Shown here: positions 12,130 through 22,889 of the stretch, piece by piece
Layout: each line of letters opens with the position of its first letter
Numbering within the stretch: position 1 is the first letter of the stretch
Origin: Aplidium turbinatum
Taxonomy: Eukaryota > Chordata > Ascidiacea > Aplousobranchia > Polyclinidae
Direction of reading: 5' to 3'
NCBI GenBank assembly: GCA_918807975.1
Contig: OU964923.1
Location: forward strand, 930,001 to 994,000
Length of the DNA stretch: 64,000 bases
Notes under the pieces: generated by a model
Database searches by the model: none
Told to the model about the DNA's origin: nothing
Seen by the model: only the letters and a program-made list of their open reading frames with translations
Made by a program: the position numbers and the translations under genes

Positions 12130-12660
12130 CAATAGTGTGGAAAACAAACAGACAGACGGAATGGACACAAACGGAATTGGAAAAGAATCTAAAATATTTG
12201 TTCATAAAATCGGACAGTTTATGAAAACTAAATTTGATGTGCACGTTTTCCCTATTAACAAAACATTCAAAATTAGTTCTTATTTGATTGATTGGTTGAT
12301 TGATTGGTTTATTTTGTTGTGCAATATTACAACAGCAAAAATCATTAAATGATGCAGTACGCTTAACGAACACAATTGAAACAAAGAAAGATAACAAATG
12401 TACACTGCATCTTTGAAGTAAATCACAACGGGAAGCTGCGAAGTGACCATGACGGTCTTCGAGTCAAGCAGCCACCCTCAGCCAAGTCGATGATAAACAT
12501 CTAATAAACATTACACTAAATTATCTACACTTGCAACAAAGAGTCAAGACAGAAACAAATTTGCATTCATAATACGTCAAAATGTCAAGTTCCAATATTA
12601 GGTGTTGATAGTCATAACGATTAAAAGTTTAAAGAGTATCGGTCCACTTTAGTAAATTAC
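12130..12660. other. Intergenic or LINE 3-prime flank, nothing specific recognised
   Basis: No gene or repeat is recognised. Part of it may be the 3-prime untranslated tail of the minus-strand LINE that follows, but no tail or duplication was found. Confidence 0.3.
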
Positions 12661-12672
12661 ACTGCATTCATC

Positions 12673-13650
12673 TTAATATTCTGCAATTAGATAGTTTTTG
12701 TAAAGTTTTTTAAATAAGTCAAAAGATTTTTTTTTAATATCTAGTGGAATTGAGTTCCATATTTTTACTCCACTATACTTGATGCTTCGTTGAAGTTTTG
12801 TGGTAGCATACAGAGGTACGAAGTAATTATCATTTTTGATTGAACATCTAGTTGAGCGATTATGAACGTTTGATGTTTTTTTGAAGTAATTCGAGAAAGT
12901 ACAGGGTAAAGCATTATGGTTATATTTAAACATTAGTTTAGCAATCTCTAGTTTGTAAATGTCTTTTATTTTTAGAACTTTTAGCTGCTTGTAGTATGGC
13001 GTAACATGTTCTGACCACAACCCTCCAGCAACTATTTTTATTGCTTTGTTTTGTAACTTTTGTAGTTTTTCGATATATGCTTTGTATGTAGAGCCCCAAA
13101 TGGCTATTCCATTCATAATATATGGGTGTATGAGCGAATAATACAACTGGAGTCTAGCATTGAAAGGAAGAAAGTGTTTAAGTTTCGACAAAATACCAAC
13201 AGATCTAGCAAGTTTAGATCTAAGAGCATCAATGTGAGGTTCGAATGAGAGCTGTTTATCAATTATTATTCCAAGATACTTAGCGTGGTCGACGGTTTCT
13301 AGCTCAACAGCCCTATAGAGAACATGGAATTCATCGAATTTGTTGTAGCCTTTTTTAGGAGGAATTACTAATAGATTGGATTTAAAGGCATTAATGGTCA
13401 ATTTGTTGGCATTAATCCAACCTTCTACAGCAGCTAATTCAGCATTAAGTTTGGTTTGCAATAAATTTAAGTTATCAGCTTTAACTATGAGACATGTATC
13501 GTCCGCAAACAACCTTGGCATTGTCGACATGCTGTTTGGTATGTCATTTATGTAAATTGAAAACAAGAGTGGACCTAGAGTTGAACCTTGAGGAACACCA
13601 TACTGGATAGATTGCTGTGTGGAAGTATCTTGATCAATCTCAACATATTG
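12673..13650 (-). pseudogene. LINE reverse transcriptase, C-terminal part
   Basis: Open frame of about 297 codons from the internal Met, and open further upstream to the hAT junction at 13657. It holds the RT palm (FADD as the YADD box), the thumb, and a C-terminal region with AIWGSTYKAYIEKLQKLQNK and IWNSIPLDIKKKS, as in CR1/L2/Crack-type LINEs. It is fused to nothing and cut from its N-terminal half by the hAT insertion, so it is not functional as it stands. Confidence 0.9.
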
Positions 13651-13657
13651 TTTACGG

Positions 13658-14814
13658 CAGTGACGTTCGGTGGCTTAAACCGTTGGGAAAGCAACTTGTA
13701 AATATGCTGCAGCAAGATAGTAGGCCTAGGCACGAAGGGCGTAACCGTCGGGCGAAGCCCGAAGGCGTGTTGCCGAAGGCAACACTTTCAGCGGGGGGTC
13801 TGGGGGGCCTCCCCCAGAAATTTTTGAAAAACACTTTCAATTTGGTGCGCTCTGAGAGCATTTTCAAAACAAATCAAACATAAAAATCTGTCAAATTGTG
13901 CTTCGCCTATGTCGTGATCATACAGTACATCCATTTAATGTTTAGAAGTCATGAACAATCTTAATTTTAACGTTGCAGGACCAAAATCCAGTGTTAGACA
14001 TGGAATAATAGTTGTCTAAATATTTGATTCGTCATGAATGTTCATTGTGAGATATTCAGTTAGGCCTACACTACAAAAACTAACACTTAGGTCTAAACAT
14101 TACAACCGCAAGCAATTTGTACAAAAAGCTGGATAAGTTTGCCTCCTGCGTATAGAAGCTTAACAAACTAAATATTGCAGCCGCACCTGAACGTTCATTG
14201 GCGAAGTAGGCTAACGTTATAACAACGCTGTAAAAAGGGCAAAGGCATGACTATGAAAGCTAGTAGGCTAAAGTACAGTACATGGCGAGGAGACATCAAA
14301 AAACAGCAACAATTATTTCGGCATTATGATGCTTGTGCTGTGTACCGTGACGAGCACCATTCTGACGAGTTAGTCTAGCCGCTCTAGCGAATGTATGCAT
14401 TGACGTCACTGGGAAAGCAAAACTCACCTGGTCTCACCATAAGACATCTGATTGGCTAAGCAGCTGGTGACGTTTTGCAAAACGACTGATGATTGGATAA
14501 AACGAAGGCGTTTTTTGACATTTTTGAATCTGGGTAAGCAACTTTGATAGTTGCTTACCTAGAGCCTCAGTGATTGTTTCTGACAGAAGCGTTTGCGTTA
14601 ATTGGCATTTATAGGCAAGACATGCGGTTTGGTGAGGATTTAGACTACTCACAAGCGTTACGAGTGATTCTAGTCACGAATACAGTAATTTTCAAGTTAA
14701 AATAGACATGATAAAAATAATAAGAAGTTAAACCTAGAATTCAGTCATTATATTTGCATAGTTTTCGCTCAGGTAAGCACTGCTTTCCTTGCTTTCCCTC
14801 ACCGATCGTCACTG
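13658..14814. mobile_element. hAT element inside the LINE reverse transcriptase
   Basis: Inverted ends CAGTGACGTTCGGTGG and CACCGATCGTCACTG are flanked by a perfect 8-bp duplication GTTTACGG (13650-13657, 14815-14822). The duplicated site is LINE coding sequence, which confirms the boundaries. About 1.16 kb, with no recognisable transposase, so non-autonomous. It contains a GC-rich block with a short inverted repeat (GGGCGAAGCCCGAAGGC) similar to blocks at 10750-10830 and 57085-57150. Confidence 0.85.
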
Positions 14815-15230
14815 GTTTACGGTCATTCAAGTAAGACGAGAGAAGATCGTTTGCAACTCCACGGACACCATAGTGGTCAAGCTTCCGCAAGAGCCGTTTA
14901 TGGCATACAGTATCAAATGCTTTTTTTAAGTCGAGGAAGGCAAGTCCTGTGAAATCATTGTTCTTTATTTGTTCGTAGGTAGTGCTTATTATGTTAAGGG
15001 CAGCATGTGTAGTTGAGTGATTGGAACGAAATCCATATTGTGTGGGTAAGAGTGAAGAATTTTTATTAAGAAAGCTGGAAATCCTTTTGTAGATTAGTTT
15101 TTCTATTATTTTTGAAAAACACGATAATAGCGAAATAGGTCGGTAGTTTGTAATTTCTTGTTTACTGCCAGACTTATGGACAGGTATCACTTTGGCAATC
15201 TTTAGTTTTTCGGGAAATATTCCATTTCGG
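14815..15230 (-). pseudogene. LINE reverse transcriptase, N-terminal part
   Basis: Minus-strand frame with RT blocks 1-4 (KSGSKQEITNYRPISLLSCF, YGFRSNHST, FLDLKKAFDTVCHKRLL), ending in SSYLNDRK where the hAT target site begins. The last residues of the open frame beyond this point come from the inserted hAT. Confidence 0.85.
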
Positions 15231-15654
15231 GAAATTTTGAACTAAAGTCCCAGACGTCTTCGTCTCTCTGCTCAAATGTCGTAGGCTATACAGTTTTACA
15301 TGTCCGTGTGATTCGGCATTGATGTACGGACAGTACGGTAGCCTACATCGGTATGTTCACCAGACATTTGACTATGAGAGTGGGGGAGCATCTGAACTTT
15401 AGAGACTTAAAGAAAAGTGCCATCAAAGACCATATCATGGAGTGTTTTTTTCCGTTTTTTTTTGCACAGATTGAAATTCTCGTCAGACTCATTTAAAATT
15501 TTATGCAAAGGCAAATGACACAACATTTCAGAAAGCGCTTTTAATCGAACACTAGGCCTACAACCCAAATTTATACAAACAATGATTTGCAGGAGGCGCG
15601 TCCATATTCTCCTCAGCATTTACTAGATGTAGCCTACCTTGTGATGCAAACTTG

Positions 15655-15975
15655 GCAGCCGTGGCCGAGTGGTTAGCGCGTTGGGCTCGCAGTCGAGAGC
15701 CTGCATGTTCGACTCCAGCCACTCGCACTTGCTGTTGTTTCTCTGGGCAAGAAACTTTACGATAATTGCCTCTACCTAGTGATCGATTTCGAGTAATGGG
15801 TAGTACCAAATTTAAGTCATAAGTAAAGTAGACAACCGGAAACAGACATTGCTGTCGGCTGCAGCGTGGGTCAGGTGTACGTCGGAAGTAGGGACTTTAG
15901 TTGGAAGGCGTACACCGATGCATAGCGCTCAAGTCCGCTTTCCCGCAATGCAGTATAAAGACAAACAAACAAATT
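15655..15975 (+). mobile_element. SINE family 2 with a Ser/Leu-type tRNA head
   Basis: Starts GGCAGCCGTGGCCGAGTGGT, which contains a pol III A box (TGGCCGAGTGG), and carries a B box (GTTCGACTCC) about 45 bp further on. The tRNA-like head is followed by a body with GGGCAAGAAACTTTACGAT and GTACACCGATGCATAGCGCT and ends in an A-rich AAAGACAAACAAACAAA tail. A second copy lies at 27103-29030. It is not a functional tRNA gene, since the acceptor stem does not pair well and the sequence runs on into the SINE body. Confidence 0.85.
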
Positions 15976-16189
15976 CTTTTGTAGTTAGCCTATGTAGCTG
16001 CCTTTTCCTATAATATAAGCTAATTTGTTTTCGTCTGTGTGTCTGTTTTCCACACTATTGCTCTTAAACGCTGCGTATTTCTTGATGCTTAACTTATAGT
16101 CAGTTCAGAGGGTCAGTTAGTAGTTACCTTTAAGAAGTTGAAATTTATTGCATTTCATAAATATTTTCAGATTCCTCACCCAGAAGGTC

Positions 16190-16310
16190 CGGATTCGGAC
16201 CGCGGTCCGCCAGTTGAGTAGCCCTGCTCTACAAGTAGGCTATGCGAAACTGCCAGGATTAAGCTCTGCAAGAAGCTTTCCCGGCCCGAGGATAAAGATT
16301 CAATCAATCA
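16190..16310 (+). mobile_element. SINE family 1, 3-prime fragment
   Basis: Contains CTGCTCTACAAGTAGG, GCGAAACTGCCAGGATTAA and the family tail CCCGAGGATAAAGATTCAA, matching the last third of SINE family 1. Confidence 0.65.
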
Positions 16311-16319
16311 AAGAGAATG

Positions 16320-17295
16320 AACGAAACTGAACCGTGATTTTCCTTCACCTAAAAGGTTTCAAATTGGGGTATTCCCAATTTCGAATACTTTTACATCTAA
16401 AATTCTCAGGCTTCTATTGCGATTTGCGAAACCGTCCCGTGTGAAATCATCGATGAAAAGACCAGAGCTTTGGCGCATAGACCCAGTGAGTCTGTGAGTG
16501 CCTCATTGTGGATGTTGTAGGCCTAAAGAAACTCACAAAATTGTGAGAAGCTTTGTGTATTTATGACTATTTGTGGTAACTTGGTTTATAGCCTTGAAGT
16601 AGTTTGTAGCTTACGGTACATACCGATACCGGTATTGTTAAGCTAGGTCCTTTTTTGTCATGGATATTTGGATGCGTTTGATACAATATTATATAGTTTA
16701 ATTTTCATCATATAAACCATTTAAATATTTATGCACATTTTTGAATTCATCTCCTCAGAGCATTGTAAATTTCAAGTAAAAAATATTTGTCAATTGATTG
16801 TGGAAATATTTTTCCTCACAGTAAGAAAGCTTCTTTAAAAGCTTAATTTTGGAAGTTTTTGCAAAATTTTGGAGGCTTGGCACAACTAACACAAAGCCAG
16901 TCATTGAAACTGAAGGTGTGAAATTTTTGTGATTGCCTCAGTATTTTATTCACTAGGTTTCACTATATACCAGAGAACTGTCTTTCAAGTTGCTGAGGGT
17001 TCCCCAGGTGTCAAACTATCATTGCTATTGGGCGAGATTGCTTCTTTTTATCATAATCAATGATTGGCAGTTCATCATGGTTATTTGTAAAAGTAGCATC
17101 AATGTCCATTTAATCGTTTAGAAAGTTGATTTGTGCAAAACTTTAATGTTTCGAGAATAGGTACGTTGAGAAATATATGATACAAACTTTTAATATGAAC
17201 AATGATGTATGCACTATGCAGGGGGATTGAACGCTACTTGAAACACCCATCCTAGTTTAGAGAAAGCAGCATGTTAGAATAGGTACTCAGTTACC
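16320..17295. other. Intergenic, nothing recognised
   Basis: No coding, RNA or repeat feature was recognised. Confidence 0.35.
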
Positions 17296-17299
17296 GAGC

Positions 17300-17555
17300 T
17301 TTGGATAATGAGAAGATAAGGTTCTCATCACTCCAGGCCTTTGGCACTAACAGAGTGGGGTGGCCAGTTTCTTTCTCTCGGCCACCTTTCCTGCGGTACT
17401 TGCGTCCATCCAATTTATTACACCCGTGACCCTGGGTATAGGTGAACGGTGTTTATCAACAACCAGCTTAAGTCAGGTGTCGAACCAAGTTTGCACTAGT
17501 CACCAGTGGAATGCAAGCTCCTTATTCGTTGCACCATCTTGTTGCTTAGAATGCT
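17300..17555 (-). mobile_element. SINE family 3 (tRNA-headed), copy 1
   Basis: Homologous to 19238-19490: both share GGTGGCCAGTT(T/C)CTTTCTCTCGGCC and CAACAACCAG. On the minus strand the end near 17555 reads as a tRNA-like head with the B box GGTTCGACACC, so the element runs on the minus strand. This copy is more diverged than the second. Confidence 0.65.
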
Positions 17556-18579
17556 AGTTAAAACATCTATCCTATCCTAAAGTAGTATGTTAGAATAGAA
17601 TTTGTCAAAGTTTTCATGATTACATGCAGAACTGAAGAACGTTTCCAGTTTTTAAGACTGGAACATGCAAATGTCATCCTCCAATTTAACCTGTTAAGTG
17701 CATATGACGACAATTGTCCAAGACAGTCGCTCTTGCTGTGCGTAAGATGACAATTGTCATTTTTGTGATCGCAGCGATTCATGGCACTTTTAATTTCGCT
17801 TTCCTGTAGTCACTTTGTCTGGAAAGCGCAATTATGACGTGTGAAGAAACATAGTGCATTGTTTACACTACAATAACGATTGCAGCCTGACAGAAATCAT
17901 TAATCCCTAAATCACTCTATTACAATATTAGATAGCTTCTGCACTCATCTACAATATAACAACAATTGCAAGAATAAAAGGATTTCATCATAAATATTTT
18001 TTTTCTGAAATGGCTTCCTTCCGGTGTATAAAATTTGAACCACATCATGCGCGTTCAGTCAGTGTGAAGTAGGGTGGTCCCGAAAACCGAATTTTAGAAA
18101 ATGCAATGTGACACTACCCAAAACATCTCCAAATGACCAAAAATAGACCTTGTAAAAATTTTAGAGAGATTGAACTTTGTTTAGAGGTGCCAGATTTACC
18201 TTGAAAATTCAGATTTTTTCCCTATGCGAACATATGGGAATTGGGAAGCTACAGTCTGTAAAACCACTGAAGTTGTAATTAACCAACTGTTGATATAGTT
18301 GTAGGCAATGTCCTCTTTTAAACTGGGTTTTAAATCTCTTTTTATCAGCATGATGTTGTTCCATTTCACTGACCACCATTACTTGGCTGCCATATTGACA
18401 GTCTAACAGCAGATAAAATTATGTCATACCAGCTACCAAAGCTTTGTCTGTAGTTGAGCAAATATTCTAGATTCAGCTAAAGCTAGTTCCATTCAGCAAT
18501 ACTGGTCAGAAGTCTGGTGCTTTTGTCCAACTTTCGCACGAATTGAACCATATTCTGGAACTAATTACAAAAAACCTTC

Positions 18580-18882
18580 TTGACATGTCTTGGGCCATCA
18601 TCTGGACCAGACATTCTCCTTTTTAAGCGATTTAAATCAAAATGGAGTTCATTGAATAAAGATGGGTATGTGACATTGGAAAAAGATGACAGCAGCTTTT
18701 CTGATGAAATAATACAGTTCTGTATCCACCATCTGCGTAACAATAATCAGCCAAGAGACCACTACCAAGAATTTCTAGAAGTATCGGTCATAATGCTCAA
18801 TGGAACACCACCGCATGGAATTGATTCTGTCATCCTGCTGCCTGTCATCGCACCAGATGGATGGAAACTGCTGTATATATAG
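18580..18882 (+). pseudogene. P-type transposase relic, upstream part
   Basis: Open frame of 100 codons with DHYQEFLEVSVIMLNG and PPHGIDSVILLPVIAPDGW. It matches my memory of a widespread invertebrate transposase-like family in which D-Y-x-E-L-L-E-L...F-L-G...P-P-R-G is followed by RWMAKxIYxLKI. It stops where the inner P element was inserted. The continuation resumes after the nested elements near 24601. Confidence 0.55.
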
Positions 18883-19237
18883 TGTATATTAGGGTGGTCC
18901 AAAAAAGAGTTTTTTTGTAAATGTTAATGTCTCACCCTAAAATATTGTCACCATTGATGAGAAAATGATATATATGTGAATTTTCATAAAGATTGGTTGA
19001 TATTTAGAGGTTGCTACCGGGGTTCAAAGTTTTGTCGTTTGCCCCCATTTTAACGTTTTGAGAGGATGTGATATGATACGGTACAGTAAAAAATGTGGTA
19101 CAGTGCCATGGTATATTGCAAGAAAAATACAGTTTAATAATTACTCTATATAGTCTGTTTATAAACTCATGTACGTCTGTATTACGAATTATATACTAAC
19201 TGGTGTGTACATGTACGAAATGTGCGACTTTGTGTAA

Positions 19238-19490
19238 GGTAAAGGTGAGTCCCATACTTGAATACAAACATCGAGGGATGAGTTTCTCATTATACTAAGC
19301 CTTCGGCACTAACGAGAGTAGGGTGGCCAGTTCCTTTCTCTCGGCCGCCTTTACTGCAGCAACTACGCCCACCCAAAATATTACACCCTGGGTAGAGGTG
19401 GGCGTGGGCGGTGTTTGTCAACAACCAGTATAAGCCGGGAGTCAAACCATGATTGCATAATTGGAAAGCGAGCGCGTCACCGCTGCGACT
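19238..19490 (-). mobile_element. SINE family 3, copy 2, in the left arm of the inner P element
   Basis: The inserted segment interrupts the inverted arm: the right arm reads straight through from GTGCGACTTTGT to ATACTTGTGT, whereas here about 250 bp intervene, bounded by repeats of GCGACTTTGT. This is a direct empty-site comparison. The SINE body matches 17300-17555. Confidence 0.75.
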
Positions 19491-19511
19491 TTGTATACTT
19501 GTGTTTAAAAT

Positions 19512-20107
19512 TCAGACACTAAATTGGACATTCATTAACAACTTTAGAATACAATCAAATAAACTACATGTACAAATGTACACGATGTAAACTAATATAC
19601 ATAGTACATACATACAGAAATTATTGCGCGAGGGTCTTTCTACTGCAGTCTGGATATCGATGATGGTGATCGGGACAACATGCAAAATATACTGTTTTTG
19701 TTCTTCATCACATGTGTGTAATGTGTTGTATTCCGTGATCAACGCCACTCCACGTTCGGCAATGTCATTTACAAGCTTTATTTCACTCACAATTGCTCTC
19801 GCTCTTTGATACGCGTCATTGGTCTTCCAGTTATCTGGGTCTATCTCCAAAAATGATAAAGACAAATTCAGGGCCTTAAAATCGGTTTGTATTTGATGAT
19901 AGCAAAATCTTTCCAAACAAAATCTTCCAAACAAAATCTTACAACCTTCCAATGAAGGTTGTAAATGACATTGCCGAGCGTGGAGTGGCGTTGATCACGG
20001 AATACAACATATTACACACATGTGACAAAGAACAAAAACAGTATATTTTGCATGTCGTCGCTGATCACCAATATCCAGACTGCAGTAGAAAGACCCTCGC
20101 GCAATAA
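19512..20107. pseudogene. Head-to-head P-type transposase C-terminal relics
   Basis: The minus strand (19952-19640) encodes DPDNWKTNDAYQRA, VNDIAERGVALITEYN and DEEQKQYILHVV. The plus strand (19945-20107) encodes the same block, VVNDIAERGVALITEYN then KEQKQYILHVVADHQ. The two copies form a near-perfect palindrome centred near 19945. This is the same domain as in the outer copy (NDFAERGVALMQSFN, DEEQIQYILQVV), so both P copies derive from one family. The doubled, inverted fragment cannot make a full transposase. Confidence 0.65.
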
Positions 20108-20217
20108 TTCCAATAGAACAATAAAAACTATTAATACCGTACTACAAAAAGTGCTCAATGCCAAGCAAAAAGCCAAGCAGAGCGAATTAAATCAAATTTA
20201 GTTATTACTCTCTAAAC

Positions 20218-21016
20218 CAGTGGTTCCCAACCGGGGTGCCGCGGCACCCTGGGGTGCCAGTTGCAATGCTCAAGGGTGCCGCGAGATATTTTAACTTTAA
20301 CTCGTTAAGTGTGGAATTTATTTATTTATTTTAACTCTAATCCACGGTAAGCCATTGTTTTCTCGCCCAGGAAAAACAGCGTGAAAGAGATTTTGACTCG
20401 TTGCTGGTTTTTCCATAAAAACATTTGAAACGCATCATCAATTCATCATTGCCAGGTTTCATGATTTTATTTTACGTTTCACAGCGCACAAAGTCAAATT
20501 GCAGCGATGGATTATCGGATTGTGTGACCCAGCACGATTATAAAATTGCACGATTGTTTGCGAACCATTATAAAATAGAAACTTTTGCATGGGGGATACC
20601 ATACCTGCGCATACAAACACGATAGCATACATAGCTAATCGAGAAAAGGCTAAGTTATAATTGATTTGTTCTTTATACCTATATGAATATATTTTGTGAA
20701 TTGCTTTGCGATTACAATTGGGTCTCAAAATTAGTGGATTTTCCGTACAAACGAACATTAAAACTAAAAAACGAGAACGACTGCCTATAGTCGAAGAAGA
20801 AATGTGGGTGGCTTTGTCGAATGTGCCTCGAGATATTAAGGAACTTTGTGCAAGAAGTCAAGCCCAAATTTCACACTAAATTTTGAATAAATACATTTAT
20901 TTACGCGCGCTATACTGTACAACTCATTCTGTGTTATTTCATACAGTTTCTTGAAATACAGAAATCTCATAAAATTGACCCAGTTTTGCCAGGGTCAAAA
21001 AAGTTGGGAACCATTG
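20218..21016 (+). mobile_element. hAT element with transposase C-terminus
   Basis: Ends CAGTGGTTCCCAACC and GTTGGGAACCATTG are flanked by the 8-bp duplication CTCTAAAC (20210-20217, 21017-21024). A C-terminal hAT transposase fragment on the same strand (20760-20879) supports the class. About 0.8 kb, internally deleted. Confidence 0.9.
20760..20879 (+). pseudogene. hAT transposase C-terminal fragment
   Basis: Reads KTKKRERLPIVEEEMWVALS then DIKELCARSQAQISH and a stop, the common C-terminus of hAT transposases of the SCAND3/ZBED-like group (ending in K-R/Q-A-Q-x-S-H). The upstream catalytic and dimerisation blocks are not recognisable. Confidence 0.8.
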
Positions 21017-21104
21017 CTCTAAACCCTTGACAGCCTGTTTTAACCTAAAAGGAGGACCTTCTGATGATTACCCTTTTAGGGTGAAACAGGCTGTCAAGGG
21101 TTTA
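21017..21104. repeat. Palindrome, about 40-bp arms
   Basis: CCTTGACAGCCTGTTTTAAC and its inverse GTGAAACAGGCTGTCAAGG flank a short loop. It lies between two hATs and was the target site of both. A homologous palindrome lies at 21516-21646. Either could be a small foldback element or part of the inner P element. Confidence 0.75.
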
Positions 21105-21249
21105 GACCAGTGGTTCTCAACGGGGGCGGCGTTTTGATTTTGCAGGGGGGGCGATATGATTACCTCGGCTTAAGGGGGGCGTTGAGATTATTAGAGGGCA
21201 TTCTGGTTTAAACCGTCTAGCGTAACAATTTCGTCAAAGAGCTTGTGTC

Positions 21250-21439
21250 TTCGTGGTAGCATTTCCTACCTCATACCTGGTGGAAAAGGGATTCAGCTGT
21301 GTTGTTCTGCTACATAGCCTACCAAACAGCGAAACCCACTTGACATATCCAAAAGAGGTGATCTTTGAATGTTTCTCACTGGCTTTACACCGGATGTGAA
21401 GAAACTGGCACTTTCTCACCAAGCGCAAGGTTCACACTG
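21250..21439 (+). pseudogene. hAT transposase C-terminal relic
   Basis: Shows FPTSYLVEKGFS early and LTGFTPDVKKLALSHQAQGS at the end before a stop, in shifted frames. In intact hAT transposases these are the SxxxVERxFS motif and the L-T...P-D..KL...HQAQ-S-H tail, so the relic has lost a coherent frame between them. Confidence 0.75.
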
Positions 21440-21515
21440 ACTACCAGTAGGCCATAAGGCTACTGTTTTCATGTTCGCAAACATATATTTGCTTTTCATC
21501 AAATATGGTTACTAG

Positions 21516-21735
21516 TCTCTAAAACCCTTATTCTACAGCATGTTTCACCTTAAAAGGGGGATCATCAATCATTTGAATAAGGACGTTCTGATGATCCCCT
21601 TTTAGGGTAAAACAGGCTGTAAGGGTTTTAGAGACTGGTAGGCTTAACTAGTCTATTTGATGTATTTCACTCTGCTTGGCTTTTGCTTGGCATTGAGCAC
21701 TTTTTGTAGTATTAATAGTATTTTTTTCGCTTTTT
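21516..21735. repeat. Second palindrome plus inverted P-core segment inside a hAT
   Basis: The palindrome at 21516-21646 has arms AGTCTCTAAAACCCTT / AAGGGTTTTAGAGACT and CACCTTAAAAGGGGGATC. The adjoining 21650-21735 is the inverted counterpart of 20120-20212 (AGTGCTCAATGCCAAGCAAA). So the block palindrome-plus-core present in the inner P element at 20120-20216/21017-21104 occurs again, reversed, within a neighbouring hAT. Confidence 0.7.
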
Positions 21736-21827
21736 GTAATTAATCGTTTTTGTTGGGGGGCGGTAAAATTTTGCCAGTTCATAAAAGGGGCGTTGGGCCA
21801 AAAAAGGTTGAGAAACACTGGTTTAGA

Positions 21828-22317
21828 CAGTGGTTCTCAACCTTTTCTGAGTCATGGCCCCCCAGACTGTGGCTCTAAAAGACCATGGCCCCCTTGAGTG
21901 AAATAAAAATGTATTTGTTTAAAGAACAACAAAACGAAATCAATAAAAACAGTTAACGAGTGATTAAATGATTTAATGCTTTCTTTTTTGTAATAGACTA
22001 TGCTAGTAAATCAAGCGTATCCTTAATTGTTACGTTACAATTACAAAAGATGATGCAACATGTAGTGAGATAGAACATACGATGAAAAAACATGCTTTTA
22101 GCTAGCTTTACGATACTAATTACCTACATGAGTGTTTTTTGTGTCACAATTCTGTTATAGTATAGCTTTGGTAGAGAGGTACTTTTTAAAATTTCTGTTA
22201 TAATTCATCAATGCATCATACATGTTATAATTCATTAATGAAGCTTTTTATCGTGGCTCCCCTGAGAACGCTCTGTGGTCCCCTTGGGGGGCCGAAGGCC
22301 ATGGTTGAGAACCCCTG
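21828..22317. mobile_element. Non-autonomous hAT, abutting the previous hAT
   Basis: Ends CAGTGGTTCTCAACC and GGTTGAGAACCCCTG. The flanks share GTTTAGA, overlapping the duplication of the neighbouring hAT, so the second insertion used the first one's duplicated site. About 0.49 kb, no coding. Confidence 0.8.
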
Positions 22318-22889
22318 GTTTAGAGGGTAATAACTATGTATGTACTATGTATATTAGTTTACATCATGTACATTTGTACATGATTGTAGTTTATTTACTG
22401 TCTTCTAAAGTTGTTATTGATTGTCAAATTTAGTCTCTAAACTTTAAACACAAGTATACAAAGTCGCACATTTTGTATATGTAGACCAGTTAGTATAATT
22501 CGTAATACAGACGTACATGAGTTTATAAACAGACTGTATGGAGTAATTATTAAACTGTATTTTTCTTGCAATATACCATGGCACTGTACCACATTTTTTA
22601 CTGTACCGTATCATATCATATCTGTATCACATCCTCTCAAAACGTTAAAATGGGGGCAAACGACAAAACTTTGAACCCCGGTAGCAACCTCTAAATATCA
22701 ACCAGTCTTTATGAAAATTCACATATATCATTTTCTCATCAATGGTAACAATATTTTAGGGTGAGACATTAACATTTACAAAAAAAGTTTTTTTTGGACC
22801 ACCCTAATATACACTGTATAATGTATATGCACTCAAGATCTGGTTATTTCGAATGCACCTCTAATGGTACACCTGGTTATTTCGAATGC

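Larger units (their letters stand above)
12663..15240 (-). mobile_element. LINE (Jockey/CR1/L2-like), 5-prime-truncated, split by a hAT
   Basis: Minus-strand reverse transcriptase in two pieces. The upstream piece (15230-14815) has VIPVHKSGSKQ, NYRPISLLSCFSKIIEKLI, YGFRSNHSTTHA and LDLKKAFDTV. The downstream piece (13650-12673) has YGVPQGSTLGPLLFSIYIND, the active-site FADD, and the thumb motif YLGIIIDKQLSF. These are the ordered RT blocks of Jockey-superfamily non-LTR elements. A hAT at 13658-14814 lies exactly within one codon run (NDRK...QYVEI), so the LINE was open there when hit. The endonuclease is missing because of 5-prime truncation. The downstream frame is still open for almost 300 codons. 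Confidence 0.9.
21108..21820 (+). mobile_element. hAT element with transposase C-terminus
   Basis: Ends CAGTGGTTCTCAACGGGG and GGTTGAGAAACACTG are flanked by the 8-bp duplication GTTTAGAC (21100-21107, 21821-21828). It contains a hAT transposase C-terminal relic at 21250-21439 and, downstream of it, a segment copied from the inner P element. Confidence 0.9.
18880..22816. mobile_element. P-superfamily element (inner copy) with long inverted arms
   Basis: Left end TAGTGTATATTAGGGTGGTC and right end GACCACCCTAATATACACTG are near-perfect inverted repeats. The repeat continues for several hundred bp inward (for example CCATGGTATATTGCAAGAAA left, inverted right), giving arms of roughly 0.6 kb. It sits inside the transposase frame of the outer copy. 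It contains a SINE, inverted transposase relics, two palindromes and three hATs. The flanks share only GTATA, so a clean duplication is not shown. Confidence 0.65.

Noticed and set aside
15655-15725. Functional tRNA-Ser gene
   Set aside because: A and B boxes are present, but the stems do not fold properly and the sequence continues into a repeated SINE body. The same applies to the heads at 27.1, 31.2, 38.0, 47.6 and 58.2 kb.
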